A stretch of 64,000 nt of DNA from Dromiciops gliroides (GCF_019393635.1 NC_057863.1:32079357-32143356); one strand, 5' to 3'. Shown: positions 1 to 11,646, counted from the stretch's first letter. A program made the numbers and translations. The notes: generated by a model not told the origin, from the letters alone.

Positions 1-34
1 CCCCAAAGAAGAGACATTAGAAGATACCCCTCCA

Positions 35-179
35 GGGCAGCTAGGTGGCACAGTGGATAGAGCACTGGCCCTGGGGTCAGGAGGACCTCAGTTCAAATCT
101 GACCTCAGACATGATACAGCTGTGTGACCCTGGGCAAGTCACTTAACCCCAATTGCTTCCTCCCCCCGCCCAAAAAAAA
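35..179 (+). mobile_element. tRNA-derived marsupial SINE, type A
   Basis: Starts GGGCAGCTAGGTGGCAC. The Pol III A-box-like TGGCACAGTGG and B-box-like AGTTCAAATC are visible, and it ends in an A tail. Flanking 'atacccc' on both sides suggests a short target-site duplication. The 3' body is diverged (cttcctcccccc), so this is an older copy. Confidence 0.93.
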
Positions 180-449
180 TACCCCTTCTCCTCCTGGCCC
201 CCCACCCCATCCCATTCTTTTGCAAGGGTACATAAGTATGGAGTATTGTATACATTTTCAGATATTTCCCCCCATCTCCTGATAAGTTTTGTTGATTTTT
301 ATCTTCTTCTATTTATTCTTTTTTCTTTCAAAATATATTCCTGGTTAGATGAGATGGCTCTCTGAGATACGGGGGCGGGGGGGGGGGGGATTTAGTCAAT
401 GTAAAAACAAAAGATATCAAAATTTTATTTTTAAAGAAATAACATAAAG

Positions 450-545
450 TCCTTGAGAGCAGGGATTTGGGGGTTTGGATTTATATCCCCAACACTGAAC
501 ACAATGTATGGCACATTGTAAGCATTAAATGAATGCATTTTTATC
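450..545 (+). mobile_element. L2 3'-end relic
   Basis: Matches the common L2 end pattern: 'ccttgagagcaggga', then 'ccaacactgaac', 'ggcacattgtaagcattaaatgaatg'-like ending. Old and diverged. Confidence 0.5.
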
Positions 546-1600
546 CATCCATTCATTTATTCTTTATGGCTTATTAAAATGTTCATATTTGTTGATGCTT
601 AAGTTCATGATAAAAATACAATGTATATATTTTTTTTACAAAAGATGATTCTCCCACCCTAAAAATTATCTACAAAAAAAAATTTTAAATGAAACAATCT
701 TATAAACTAAACTGAAAGTAAAGGGAATTAATAAAGACTGTAGATTACATTTTTTATAAGAATAGAAATGGCCTTTGATCAGGATGGATACAAAGTGATT
801 TCCATTTATTTCTTCAGGATGAGGGAGAGACTTATTTGTTATCAGACATGTGTGTCTTGCTTGGGAAGGCAGAAGTAAAATCCTGCCTTGGGAACACACT
901 GGTTATGTCTGTATTGGGCTGCACACCAAGGTCACTGCCCCTCAAGGCAGGCGTTATGCACCATAGTCCTGGAATGAAAGTCATCAAAAATTTGGAAGAG
1001 ATTTTGTGATGTTTGGATGGCTTTCTGCTCCCACCCCCCTACCCCCCTGCAGAGAATGGGGTCTTACTGTTCAGTGCCAGACCCTGAGACAATAATAAGG
1101 ATGAAAGAAGGGAGGCTTCTCCTTATAAATGTTGTTTTCATAAGGGTTTTGTTTTCATCTCTATAGGCATGCTTACCCAAGTGAATTATTTCATTTTCCT
1201 TTTTTTAAAAAGCATCTCAAAACAACAGCAAGAAAGCTGAAGTACTCTTAGAAGGATTTTCAGCAGTGGGATACCCAGACAGTAGTGAATTTCCATTTTC
1301 AAAAACAAAAACAAAAATGAAAAGGTGACATTTTTCACCCCCACAGCCCTAATTTTCACCCAAACATTACCAGTGATTTAATAAATATCACAGAGTGCAT
1401 CAATATTCTTTCCTGCCTCCACTTTTATCTATTCAAAATGAGAATAAGATTAATATTTAGGAATTTTAAAAAATAACAGAGATGCTCAGTTAGACCTTGT
1501 GGATATGAAGGTGAGAGGGTCAGGGGAGTGCATGGCATCTGGACCCATGATTTCATCATGGTGATAATGCAAATGGTCACTCATCTGTAACAGTCTTGGA
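546..1600. other. AT-rich single-copy DNA, no gene seen
   Basis: No ORF of convincing composition and no repeat I can name. The short ORFs here are chance runs in AT-rich sequence. Confidence 0.5.
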
Positions 1601-1990
1601 GAACTTCATGGGGGCACCGGAGGTTAAATAACTTAGCCACAGTCACTGAACCATGAAAACCACAGGTAGGACTTGGGTTCAGGAAGACCTCAGTTAAAAT
1701 CCCAGGGGCAGCTAGGTGGCACAGTGGATAGAGCACCAGCCCTGGATTCAGGAGGACCTGAGTTCAAATCCAGGCTCAGACACTTAACACTTACTAGCTG
1801 TGTGACCCTGGGCAAGTCACTTAACTCCAATTGCCTCACTTAAAAAAAACAAATCCTGTAATCCCAGGCAAGTCACAACCTGTCTCAGTCACAGTTTGCT
1901 TATCTGTGCAATGGGAATAGGGTTGTTGTGAGGATTAAATGAGATAGCAGATATAAAGCCCTATATAAATGCTAGCTATGATTATTACGG
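1600..1990 (+). mobile_element. MIR/CORE-SINE relic split by a younger SINE
   Basis: The left part has 'gacttgggttcaggaagacctcag'-like tRNA-region sequence. The right part has 'aggcaagtcac', 'tgcaatgggaatag' and 'gttgttgtgaggattaaatgag', the MIR core and 3' region. The two halves are separated by the SINE at 1705-1852. Confidence 0.75.
1705..1852 (+). mobile_element. tRNA-derived marsupial SINE, type A
   Basis: Complete copy with TTAACA and CAATTGCCTCACTT diagnostic sites and an A-rich tail. Inserted into the MIR relic, with 'aaaatccca'-like repeats on both sides. Confidence 0.95.
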
Positions 1991-2179
1991 TCACCCAGGG
2001 ACAGGATTTGAGCACGAGTCTTCCTGACTACTCAGCATTTCTGTTCTAGGAGCATGACTTATGAGCAGGTAATACCTGAGTTGGGACTTGAAGACTACTA
2101 GAGACCTTGGAGGCAGAGGGGAGGGAAGGGCAGAGGGGAGGGGAGGGCAAGGGGATGCTCAGTTCCATCTAACACTGGC

Positions 2180-2850
2180 TCCCCGACCTCTTATACATGA
2201 GTGGTTTAATTGGCTTTGTTTAGTGCACGATATCATTTCTTGGCTGACGTTTAAAGCCCTTCACAATCTGGGCCTGGCCTGCCTTTTCAGCCTGGTTAGT
2301 CATTATGCCACAGGGAAGACCATAGAGTTGGGAAGGGCTGGTCTCCCTTCTCTTTCCTCACACCTGATGCTCCATCCTCCATCTCTGGGTCTTTGCTTGG
2401 GTTATCTTTGCTTCCTGAAACTTGCTGCCTCCTCAGCAAGTCCTCTAAGGGTCTCTAGTCTCCTTCCAGACTCATCTCAAGAACCACCTTCTGCATGAAG
2501 CCTTTCTTGTGTCCCTCCAGTTGTTAGTGCCCCCTCCATTGCCTGTTATTTATTGTTTAGATACTTTGTATTAAAAAAATCTACATTTGGGGAAGCTAGG
2601 TGGCACAGTGGATAAAGCACCGGACCTGGATTCAGGAGGACCTGAGTTCCAATCCTGCCTCAGACACTTGACACTTACTAGCTGTGTGACCCTGGGCAAG
2701 TCACTTAACCCCCATTGCACCGCAAAAAAAAAAAAAAAGCATATTGTTGTTGCCCTCAATAGAATGTAATCCCCTTGAAGGCAGGGTCTATTCCTCTTTT
2801 TTCTTTATATCTTCAGTACCCTGCACAGTACTTGGCATATAGGCCATCAA
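2180..2850 (+). mobile_element. L2 LINE 3' fragment
   Basis: Contains the L2 ORF C-terminal region ('tttaaagcccttcacaatct', 'ccaccttctgcatgaagcct') and the 3' end ('ccccttgaaggcagg', 'cagtacttggcatataggcc'). A 136-residue open frame at 2088-2498 falls inside this L2 remnant and is not a gene. The L2 is interrupted by the SINE at 2589-2738. Confidence 0.8.
2589..2738 (+). mobile_element. tRNA-derived marsupial SINE, type B
   Basis: Carries the type B marks GGATTCAGGAGGACC, TTGACA and CATTGCACCGC, with a 15-A tail. Inserted in the L2 above. Confidence 0.95.
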
Positions 2851-2981
2851 TGAGCATTTATAAAGTGCCTACTTTGTGCCAGGCACTGTGCTAAGCAGTG
2901 GGGCTTCAAAAGCAAAAGATGCTCATTGGCTTCAAAGTGGCTACCATCTATTGGAAGAGACAACATGCAAACAGCTATATA

Positions 2982-2985
<4 letters not shown>
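2851..2985 (+). mobile_element. Ancient interspersed repeat ('tgccaggcactgtgctaagc' class)
   Basis: 'catttataaagtgcctactttgtgccagg' type opening, found again near 4730, 5120, 15770 and 40310. I recognise it as a mammal-wide relic but cannot name the family safely. Confidence 0.5.
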
Positions 2986-3044
<59 letters not shown>

Positions 3045-3300
3045 AAGGGAGGGAGAGAGGGAGAGAGATTGATAGAGTTATAGAGATAGATTGGATAGAG
3101 ATAAATAAATAGATCAGATAGAGATATAAATAGAGATCAGTAGGGATAGATGTAGAGAGAAGATTATAGATGTAGAGATAGCTATAGAGAGATAGAGATA
3201 GAAACAAATTAGCTAGAGTTAGATAGAAATATAGAGATTGGTAGTTATAGATGAAGAGAGATTATTAAACAGAGATAGAAGTAGAGAGATAGAGGTAGAA
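2986..3300 (+). repeat. (GA)n microsatellite grading into AGATAG-rich degenerate repeat
   Basis: About 26 pure GA units at 2987-3038, then irregular GATAGA/TAGAGA motifs. The same GATA-rich sequence resumes after the SINE at 3314-3466. Two ORFs on opposite strands here are repeat translations. Confidence 0.95.
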
Positions 3301-3313
3301 ATAAATTAGATAG

Positions 3314-3466
3314 GGGGCAGCTAGGTGGCGCAGTGGATAGAGCACCGGCCCTGGAGTCAGGAGTACCTGAGTTCAAATCCGTCCTCAGACACTTAACACA
3401 CACTTACTAGCTGTGTGACCCTGGGCAAGTCACTTAACCCCCATTGCCTCACTAAAAAAAAAAAAA
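3314..3466 (+). mobile_element. tRNA-derived marsupial SINE, type A
   Basis: Full-length with a 14-A tail. The target duplication 'ataaattagata' lies on both sides, within the GATA-rich simple repeat, so the SINE is younger than the repeat. Confidence 0.95.
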
Positions 3467-3526
3467 ATAAATTAGATATAGATATAAATGATAGAGATAG
3501 ATAAATAAATAGATATGATAAAATAG

Positions 3527-3735
3527 AGGCAACTAAGTGGTACAGTGGATAAAGTACTGGGCATAAAGTCAGTAAGACCTATTTCTAAATTTGCCCTCAG
3601 ATACTTACTAGCTGTGTGACCCTAAGCAAGTCACTTAACCTCTGTTTGCCTCAGTTTCCTCTTCCACAAAATGGGAATAATCATAATAGCATCTACCTTC
3701 CAGGGTTGTGAAGATCAAGTGAGACAATAAATGTC
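3527..3735 (+). mobile_element. Older tRNA-headed CORE-SINE
   Basis: The head is like the abundant SINE but diverged ('ggcaactaagtggtacagtgg'). It continues past 'cacttaacctctg' into a MIR-like core: 'cctcagtttcctcttcc', 'aaatgggaataatcataatag', 'ccagggttgtgaagatcaag'. It is therefore an older, longer family. Confidence 0.75.
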
Positions 3736-3779
3736 AGTTATTATATTTATTGTTATTGTTGTTAATTGGGGGTAATCTC

Positions 3780-4045
3780 AGGGGAATTCATGAGAATTCA
3801 AGGGGACTAGGAAAGACTTCCTGCAGAAGGTAGGGCCTTAGCTAGGAGAGATGAGGAAGGAGACTATTCAATACATGGAGGGCAGCCTGTAAAAATGCTT
3901 TGTGTTGGAAGGTGCCTTGTGTGAGGAAGAGCAACAAGCTCAGTGTCACTGGATTATAAAGTATGTGGAGGTGAGTAAGGAATAAGGATACTGAGAAGTA
4001 GCAAGGGGACAGGTTGTGAAGGGCTTTGGAAGCCAACTAGATGAT
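3780..4045 (+). mobile_element. Ancient repeat fragment related to 40.3-41.06 kb
   Basis: Shares the 'aggttgtgaagggctttgga' motif with 'aggttatgaagggctctgaa' near 40,655. Both copies show the same GA-rich style. Family not named. Confidence 0.4.
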
Positions 4046-4452
4046 AAATAGAAGTTGCTTAATAAATATGTATTACTGTTTGATTGATTGGTTGATATGC
4101 TAATGACCACATGCTAGCCTCCGAGTCTGGAAGAACATGACAGAAGCTTATTGTGTGACATTTCTGGTGTCAGTAGAGCTGCCATCAAACCACATAACTT
4201 CCTGACATCCCAGAATGGCCTGTCTTGAACTAGGCAATGATGGGCTACAGAGAAAGTGCCTGAAGAATTCTGGCCATTCACAAGCTGATCAGCCCACCTT
4301 ATCTGTGCATAAAGGATGGTTTTTAGGGAGAAAATACATTTCCATTTCAGAATTTTCTTGTCCCTATTACATGCAGAATATCTGGGAATTGGTCGCTGGA
4401 AAGCATGGTCAGAAGCTATGTCTAGTGTTTTGGAATATTGAAAAGAAAGGGA

Positions 4453-4599
4453 GGGGCTGCTAGATAGCACAGTGGATAGACCACCGGCCCTGGAGTCAGG
4501 AGTATCTGAGTTCAAATCCGGCCTCAGACACTTAACACTTACTAGCTGTGTGACCCTGGGCAAGTCACTTAACCCCAATTGCCTCACTAAAAAAAAAAT
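4453..4599 (+). mobile_element. tRNA-derived marsupial SINE, type A
   Basis: Head diverged (ggggctgctagatagcac), with a complete body and A tail. Target duplication of the 'aaaagaaaggga' kind on both sides. Confidence 0.94.
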
Positions 4600-4889
4600 A
4601 AAAAGAAAAGAAAGGGAAAGGAACACAGTACATACCAGGCTACTTGGCATAGCCAAAAGCACCTACTTTCCTGGTAACCAAGAAGTATTGGGCAAGAATC
4701 CATAAGGAAGAAAAGAAGAAAACATGCATTTATTAAGCACCTACTGTGTAACAAGCATTATGCTAAGTGCTTTATAAATAGTATTTTATTTGACTCATTG
4801 GATCTGTAATAATATTAGGAACATACCTAATTAGGTATTAGGAAAGTGCTAGGTTTTTCCCCCCAGAAAAACTATCTTTTCAACGATTT

Positions 4890-5015
4890 TCATAACAGCC
4901 CTGTTAAAAGCATTTAATTGCCAAAAAAAGAAAAGAAAATTGGAAACAATCTAAATATCCAACAATAGGGGAATGACTAAATAATATACTGGTTGTGGCA
5001 ATCTATTGAAAGGCA
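4890..5015 (+). mobile_element. Short L1 ORF2 relic
   Basis: Resembles the L1 ORF2 C-terminal stretch: 'gccaaaaaaag...attggaaacaatc', 'ccaacaataggggaatgact', 'atactggttgtggcaat'. Compare the intact motif order in the L1 at 39.4-40.3 kb. Confidence 0.5.
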
Positions 5016-5119
5016 GCATGCAATAGTGGACGGAGAGCTGTCCTTGAAGCCAGGACAACCTCTGGCTTGAACAAGCCACTTAACCTCTCAATGCAAGACA
5101 GTTCTCTGGTCATTCAGCC

Positions 5120-5290
5120 AACCAGCATTTATTAAGCATCTGCTGTTTATCTGGCACTATGCTAAGCACAGGAGATTCAAAGAATAGTAAAAGACCATCA
5201 TTGATCTCAAGGAGCTCACAGTATAATGGGGGAGAAAATATGCAAATAGCTACATACAAGCAAGGTATAGACAAGATAAACTGGAGAAAA
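5120..5290 (+). mobile_element. Ancient interspersed repeat ('tgctaagcacagg' class)
   Basis: 'ccagcatttattaagcatct', 'ggcactatgctaagcacagg' and 'ctcaaggagctcacagtata' mark the same relic family as 2851-2985. Confidence 0.5.
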
Positions 5291-5619
5291 TCAACAGAGG
5301 AAAGCATTAAGGGATTATTAAGCATTAATTATTAGCATAATAATACTAGCATTAAGGGAGATTGGATAAGGCTCTATGACTGTAAGCTAGAGAGAAGGGG
5401 CCAACTCTGTAGTCAAGCTACTATGTACTAGTAAGGATGATCACCCCCCTCCTCCTTAAATACCTTAGCTGAATATTGTCTCTATATTTTGACAATAGAG
5501 TTTCCCAACCCTGGAGCTACCAGGGAAATCAAGGGTTCGGTTCCTATTCCTACATTAATGGAATGGAATATTGAATGCCATTAATCAAATGCCAAGTATG
5601 AGCATTCAGCAAAGCTGGT

Positions 5620-6795
5620 CTCCCTCTCTCTTTCACTTGTTCTCATGGTTGCCTAATTAGACCCTATGAGTTCAATAAGCATCTCTATGCAGATGACTCT
5701 CAGATTTATATCTAGCACTAATCACCTGAGATCTGCTGGACAGCTCCACCTAAATATTCTGTTGGCATATTGATTTCAACATATTCAAAATAGAAATCGT
5801 TATAGTTCCTCCCAGGCCTCTTCCAAACTTCCATATTTCAGGCAGTGGTGCCACCATCTTTCCAATTATGCAGATTCACAGCTTAGAAGTTATCTCAATT
5901 TTTCCTCTCCCTCCTATCCCATATTCAATCATTTACTGAGTCTCACCTTTCTCCCTCCACATCTGCCATGTCCTTCAGTTACAAGCCCCCCCCATCCCCC
6001 ATGCTAGTCCAAGCACTCATCACTTCTTACCTGAACTATTACAAGAGACTCTTTTTTTTTTAAGTGAGGCAATTGGGGTTAAGTGACTTGCCCAGGGTCA
6101 CACAGCTAGTAAGTGTCAAGTGTCTGAGGCCGGATTTGGACTCAGGTACTCCTGACTCTAGAGCCGGTGCTCTATCCACTGCGCCACCTAGCTGCCCACA
6201 AGAGACTCTTAACTGGTCTTACTCTCAGTTTTCCCTCCTGTCCAATCCATCCTCCACACAGATGTCAAAATAATCTTCCAATAAAATAGGTCTCACCAGG
6301 TCCCTCTAAGAAAAAAACCTCAGAGACTCTCCATTGCCTATATAAAATATTCACTCTTAGCTTGTCATTTAAAGCCTCAATAATCTGGTTCTGAAGCAAT
6401 TTTCTAGACTTATTTCACATTACTCCCCTTCTTTTAATCTTATGTTCCAGTCAAATTGGTCTACCAGCTATTTCCTGAACTCAATATTACATCTCCAGTC
6501 TCTATGTCTTTGCACAGGCTGTTGTTATCCATACCTAGAATTAATTCCATGCCTCATTTCTGCCTCTTAGGTGCCTTAAAACATCCTTCAAGATTCCTCT
6601 CAAATACCATTTCATTCCCTATTTTTTTTACTACACTGTTGTTGTTCTTTCTCTTTCCAAATTAATTTGTGTTTAATTATCTCCCCAGTAGAATATAATC
6701 CCCTTGACAGCAGGAACTTTTTTTTCTGTCTTTATCATTGTGGTCCCATAATCTAGTAGTAGGCTCTTAATAAATGTTTGTTGAAATGGACTTAA
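5620..6795 (+). mobile_element. L2 LINE fragment, over 1 kb
   Basis: Typical L2 ORF C-terminal region and end: 'ctatgcagatgactctcag', 'ttactgagtctcacctttct', 'ccctctaagaaaaaaacctc', 'tgtctttgcacaggctgttg', ending 'taggctcttaataaatgttt'. Many disruptions. Split by the antisense SINE at 6052-6197. Confidence 0.85.
6052..6197 (-). mobile_element. tRNA-derived marsupial SINE, type A, antisense
   Basis: Poly(T) on the left, 'agctgccc' at the right end. Perfect 13-bp target duplication ACAAGAGACTCTT at 6041-6053 and 6198-6210. Confidence 0.97.
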
Positions 6796-6811
6796 TTGAA
6801 AGTGAGTTGCC

Positions 6812-6962
6812 AGGACAGCTAGGTGGTAGAGTGGATAAAGCACCGGCCCTGGACTCAGGAAGACCTGAGTTCAAATTTGGCCTCAGACACTTCACACTAA
6901 CTAGCTATGTGACCCTGGACAAGTCACTTAACCTTCATTGCCCCACAAAAAAAGAAAGAAAA
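6812..6962 (+). mobile_element. tRNA-derived marsupial SINE, type B
   Basis: Head changed to 'ggacagctaggtggtaga'. CATTGCCCCAC and an A-rich (aaag) tail are present, with duplication of the 'gaaagtga' kind on both sides. Confidence 0.93.
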
Positions 6963-7649
6963 GTGAATTTCCATTATTGCCAAAATACAAAGATAGCATT
7001 CGGCTGAGGTATTTAAGGTTTATATTTACTAGCATGTAGTATCTTGACCATAAGGCCAGATTACTTTGGAGAATTTTCAATAAAAGTAAGAGTGAATAAC
7101 CCAAAAAAAAAAAGTAAGAGTGGAATAAGGTGGACCATCATGGGGGAAAGCCCGACTATGATGATCCTGGTAATTCAGAACTTTTCTATCCATTTTGTAT
7201 TTTATGCACTCTACCAGTGGGCTAACATGATGGGAAGGCAGCCAATGGAATGACTGTGATGTGTCCATGTGCTCCCCTTCCCCAGGCGTTTGTCATATTG
7301 TGACTTTGCCTGGAATTTATCATTGAGTCAAAGTTAAAAACACAAGGCTCAATCCAAAGAACAATATAATTCAGGTTCAACTGCAATATGCATATCTAAA
7401 TACTCTGAAGTTCTTCCCATTCTCTAGAAACAGATCTGAGAGAGCCCCAGATATGGTGCATTAAAACCCCTCCATCTACTTTACATGAAATGCTTTCTAG
7501 CTCATCTTTCATTTTTTTCTTTCTGTATGTGTTTGTGATTTGTTAAACTCCTCAGAAGGACTTTAGGTTCAAATTAAAGATACATGAGTTTATTAGTATG
7601 AGAGGGAATTCTCTTCACCAATTCAGAACACAATCCATCTAAAACTCAC

Positions 7650-7790
7650 AGTCTTAGAAAGTTGTCTTTGACTCAGAGAGATTAAATAACTTGCCCAAGA
7701 TCACACACCTACTCAGAGTTAGCAAAAGGAGTTGAAGCCAGATCTTTGTCTCCAAATACAAGTCTTTATCCATTATGCAAACTTTCCATT
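7650..7790 (-). mobile_element. MIR relic, antisense
   Basis: 'gagagattaaataacttgcc' followed by 'aagatcacac' and 'gttgaagccagatctttgtc' is the reverse complement of the MIR tRNA-like region. Confidence 0.65.
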
Positions 7791-7807
7791 AAAATACTGC
7801 AATATAG

Positions 7808-7982
7808 AGGGGCAGCTAGGTGGCACAGTAGATAGAGCACTGGCCCTGGATTCAGGAGGACCTGAGTTCAAATCCAGCCTCAGACACTTGACATTTACTA
7901 GCTGTGTGACCACCCTGGGCAAGTCACTTAACCCTCACTGCCCCACCAATAAATAAATAATCAAACAAACAAACAAATAAAT
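7808..7982 (+). mobile_element. tRNA-derived marsupial SINE with AAAT/CAAA tail
   Basis: Full-length type B with an internal 3-bp 'acc' duplication after TGTGACC. The tail has become (AAAT)n(CAAA)n. Perfect 15-bp target duplication AAATACTGCAATATA at 7792-7806 and 7983-7997. Confidence 0.97.
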
Positions 7983-8499
7983 AAATACTGCAATATATTC
8001 ACAATCTTGTTTATTTGGGAGTTGCTTCCAATGCAATCCATCCATTTCTGCCTATCCTTTATGACTCTTATCCATGTCCTTCCAAAAGTTCACCACACAA
8101 GGTCTTCTCCCAACTTCACAAGAACACCAGGGGATTACTCTAACCCATCATCTCTTGCTCTTCCTATATCAGCAACCTATCTTCCCTTCCTATCATGCAT
8201 TATTGCCTATGTGTTAAAACTTGCTCATAACCACCATGTGCCTCTCCACTGCCCTCTGTGTGATACTCACTTTCAGTTCTTCAGAGTAATGGCATTCCAT
8301 ATTTTGCTACCACATAAAACCAATAAAATGTTCACAGTGAAAAGATGACCCTTTGCTTTAATGGAAACTTGGGGTCAGTGAGAGAACTTTGCAATTTCCA
8401 AAAAGCCATCTATCCCACTCATTTCATTCAACTCTGAACCCTTAATGTTAGTGCTTTCCTTCTCTTCATTATCACCCATTTTCCTGTATATATTTTAGG

Positions 8500-8541
8500 T
8501 TTATAAAAACTTAGAATTGCACTAAGACTTTGGGGACATTC
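8500..8541. mobile_element. Right half of a mariner-like palindromic MITE
   Basis: 'attgcactaagactttgggg' followed by 'acattctg' matches the right arm and terminus of the complete element at 19,386-19,462 (…TTTTGGGACACCCTG). The left arm is not recognisable. Confidence 0.6.
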
Positions 8542-8579
8542 TGTATATCTTTGTTGTGCTTAGTAATTTGCCTGCTGTT

Positions 8580-8700
8580 TCCCCTACTGTACTGTAAAGT
8601 CCTTGAGACAGTAGCTGTTTCCTTTTTTTCCCCCGGGCATTTAGCACAGTGCCTAGCACATAGTAGCCACTTAATAAATGCTTGTTGATTGACTGACTGG
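8580..8700 (+). mobile_element. L2 3'-end relic
   Basis: 'tgtaaagtccttgagacag', 'gcacagtgcctagcacatag' and 'cacttaataaatgcttgttg' match the L2 end. Confidence 0.7.
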
Positions 8701-8704
8701 GCCC

Positions 8705-9720
8705 AATGCATTGTTCATCTGCATTCCATCCTAGATATACATACTACTGGACAAGTTTTATAAGATATCCATCCAAATGCATGTTGAAACCTGGACAAGG
8801 GATAGTCTTTACCAACTTGGGTTTTCTTGTATGAATAGATATATTAGACCCTTCTGAGTGACCACAGATCTCTTCCAGGAGTTTCTACAGTGTTTGGGGG
8901 TTTGACACAATCAGCAAAATGTCATCTACAAATAGGAGCATTTGGAAGGCTTACCCATCCTCAAGACATCACTCTTTAACCTGGACTCTATTCTCCATCT
9001 CTTCAGTCACAGTTGTTAACACCTTCATTGAGCATACTCTATTCTTTTCCTCATCTGATGTTTCTCATCAGACAGGTCATTGAACAGATCATTTCTGTTT
9101 TTACATCTTCCAAGGGACCCTGAATGACCCTGATGTGTGGATGGGAGACACCTTGTTATAAGATGGTAGCATGTGGTTCTACTCTATGTTGGTAGCATTT
9201 GGTTCAACTAAATTGAATGCTCTTTTATAATCAGCAATAAACGTGGTGGGATCTTATACCTTCTACACCCTTTAGTTAATTATGAAATAGCAAAGATGCC
9301 TTCTATTGTTGAATATTGCATGCAAAAGCCCCCTTGGTGCCTACTAACAACCTCCCTAAGGATACCATCACTTCATGTATAGATGAATCGCATAAAGATT
9401 TTGTATGGATGGGGGAGTAGGACAACATTTACTGATGCTCTCCTGGTCTCCTTTTTCAGCACTAATAAGTTCTTATTTTTTATACCTTTGGTATCTTTCA
9501 CTCCTTCATTTACAGTGTGCATTGGTCTCTCAATGCCCTCAAAATTGTGTCACTTCCAGTATGGATCTCCTTCATACACATGCAGTCCAATATCACAGGT
9601 TTTCCCATTTTTTCTATCTCTAAGATGTCTTCAATGCAGAAAAAAAATTAGCTGTGTTATGGAGGTGTCAATCCTGGCCCAAGGTATTCATCAAACTGTC
9701 CTCATTTTGGAAATCTCAGG
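8705..9720 (-). mobile_element. RTE-type LINE reverse transcriptase fragment, antisense
   Basis: On the minus strand, near 9,220-9,250, a frame reads F-I-A-D-Y-K-R-A-F-N-L-V-E, the RTE/BovB motif usually FIDYKKAFDSVE. Near 8,905-8,940 it reads L-L-F-V-D-D-I-L-L-I, the RT catalytic box (xxDD), and near 8,720-8,750 Y-V-Y-L-G, the following RTE motif. Order and spacing fit one RTE ORF. It is broken in several places. The + strand ORFs at 9,383-9,739 are shadows. Confidence 0.75.
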
Positions 9721-9979
9721 AGTACAAATGTTGAGCTAGAAGTAGAAGTATACTGGTAAACATTGACTAATCTGGCTCTCCTGAAAAAAAAATGTATGCA
9801 CCTTTAAGTTTAATCTGTATTATTAACATTTTTCTAACATCTAAACAATCAACAAAACAGTAAATCGAGCCCTGATTTGTAGTGGATTTCTGAGGTATAA
9901 ATGTGCAAGCCAAAATTTAACAATGGGCTATTAGTACTAGTTCAAGCACATCCCCAGAAAAAGCCTCAGAAGTCATTGC

Positions 9980-10135
9980 AACCATTTCCTTTATTTTACA
10001 GATAATGACACTTGAGGCCAGAGAAGTGAGGTGATTTGCCCAAAATCACATGGAAAGAGAATGCCAAAGCCAGGAACCATGTCCAGTGATTCCAAGTTCA
10101 GTGCTCTATCCATCATACCACACCACCTTCCTCAT
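9980..10135 (-). mobile_element. MIR relic, antisense
   Basis: 'attttacagataatgacact', 'gaggtgatttgcccaaaatc' and 'agtgctctatccatca' follow MIR antisense order. Confidence 0.7.
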
Positions 10136-10226
10136 GGCTTGATAGGCTCAGCTGGTTCTTCTTTGAATATTCTCTAAATTCTAGCAATGGAACCTTGGAG
10201 GTCATTGTTTAAAAGTACACCTACTT

Positions 10227-10371
10227 GGGGCAGCTAGGTGGCGCAGTGGATAAAGCACCGGCTCTGGAGTCAGGAGTACCTGAGTTCAAATCTGGCCTCA
10301 GACACTTAACATGTACTAGCTGTGTGACCCTGGGCAAGTCACTTAACCCCAATTGCCTCACTTAAAAGAAA
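10227..10371 (+). mobile_element. tRNA-derived marsupial SINE, type A
   Basis: Full length, CAATTGCCTCACTT end. Target duplication AAAAGTACACCTACTT (10,211-10,226) against AAAAGTACACCTTCTT (10,372-10,387). Confidence 0.97.
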
Positions 10372-10642
10372 AAAAGTACACCTTCTTGAGGACAGCAGAA
10401 AAAGGAGAAAGTGCGTTCTCTGCTTTCCACCTTTCATTGTAGAGGTGGAGGATTAAGTGTGCAGAATATTGCATACACTGTAAGACACCTTTACTATGTT
10501 GCTTAGTTCTGTTAAACTATTGTTTTTCTCTTTCTTTTTAAAGCTTTATTACAAGGGAGGACTCAATGACTAGGAGAGGGAGTAAGGAAATAATTAGAAA
10601 TGAATGGAATGTAAAACCAAAGACATCAATAAAAATATTTTT

Positions 10643-10831
10643 TTGTTTTTTATTTTTGTTGTTCTTCTTCTTTGTTTTTTGTTTTTTGTTTTTTGCAGGG
10701 CAATGAGGGTTGAGTGACTTGCCCAGGGTCACACAGCTAGTAAATGTCAAGTGTCTGAGGCTGGATTTTGAACTCAGGTCCTCCTGAATCCAGGGCTGGT
10801 GCTTTATCCACTGCGCCACCTAGCTGCCCCC
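10643..10831 (-). mobile_element. tRNA-derived marsupial SINE, type B, antisense with long T/G tail
   Basis: The tail has expanded to (GTTTTTT)-like motifs. Target duplication CAATAAAAATATTTTT at 10,627-10,642 and 10,832-10,847. Confidence 0.96.
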
Positions 10832-10847
10832 CAATAAAAATATTTTT

Positions 10848-11484
10848 AATTTAAAAAGGGAGTATTCTCAAAGAGAAACACAAGCAAGACGATTAAAGGA
10901 GTCTATGATTTATACAACTGCAAAATACATATTTATTTGATAACAAAAATTCTCCTGCAGTAATGCCTTCTTTTTCCCCAGTCCTAGCTGACAAGGGGGA
11001 ACTTCCTTTGAGGTTTGCATCTGATTTTTGGTGGCTCTCTTATCATTCTTAGTGTTTTTGCTTCATCATAAAATCAAAGCATCTCCCCCTTTGTCTCTTT
11101 CCTACCCTTTCATTCCTATTCCCCTTCTACTTTTATCTTAATTTCAATAGCTTTCCCCTCCTGCACTCCAATCCTATTGCTTCTGAAATACTTTCACAGT
11201 GTTGCTGGACTAGGAACACTCCCCATTCATCAATCAGAGATATTTTTAGGGATTGTGATGGCAGTCCTTAAACTCTTCAAGACAGTGTATCCCTGAGAGC
11301 CCAATGTTTCTCTTTACTCCATTCCATCCAAAGTCAACCAGGAGAAAATGTGAGAGAAAAAGACAATAAGAAGGACCCATTAGTTGAACACTATCTTCAA
11401 AGATCATTTCTTCCCAGACTAAAAGACTTCCTGTTCTTATAGCTTCCCCCAGGAATGGAAAATGGCAGGCAGCTGATGGATTTA
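10848..11484. other. AT-rich single-copy DNA, nothing identified
   Basis: No coding signal or nameable repeat was seen. Confidence 0.4.
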
Positions 11485-11498
11485 AAGACTTGAAGGGA

Positions 11499-11646
11499 GG
11501 GGCAGCTAAGTGGTGCAGTGGTTAGAGTATGGGCCCTGGAGTCAGCGGGACCTGAGTTCAAATTCGGCCTCAGACACTTGAGACTTACTATCTGTGTGAC
11601 CTTGGGCAAATCACTTAACCCCAACTGCCTCACCAGAAAAAAAAAA
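11499..11646 (+). mobile_element. tRNA-derived marsupial SINE, type A
   Basis: Diverged head and body ('gtggttagagtatgg'), A tail, and an exact duplication AAGACTTGAAGGGA at 11,485-11,498 and 11,647-11,660. Confidence 0.96.

Noticed and set aside
2876-3207. Arg/Glu and Ser/Leu repeat ORFs on opposite strands
   Set aside because: Translations of the (GA)n tract. The same holds for 12,178-12,466 (GGAA) and 28,912-29,265 (GAA).
3377-3450. tRNA-like B boxes in every SINE, possible tRNA genes
   Set aside because: No cloverleaf or acceptor stem; these are SINE heads derived from a tRNA.
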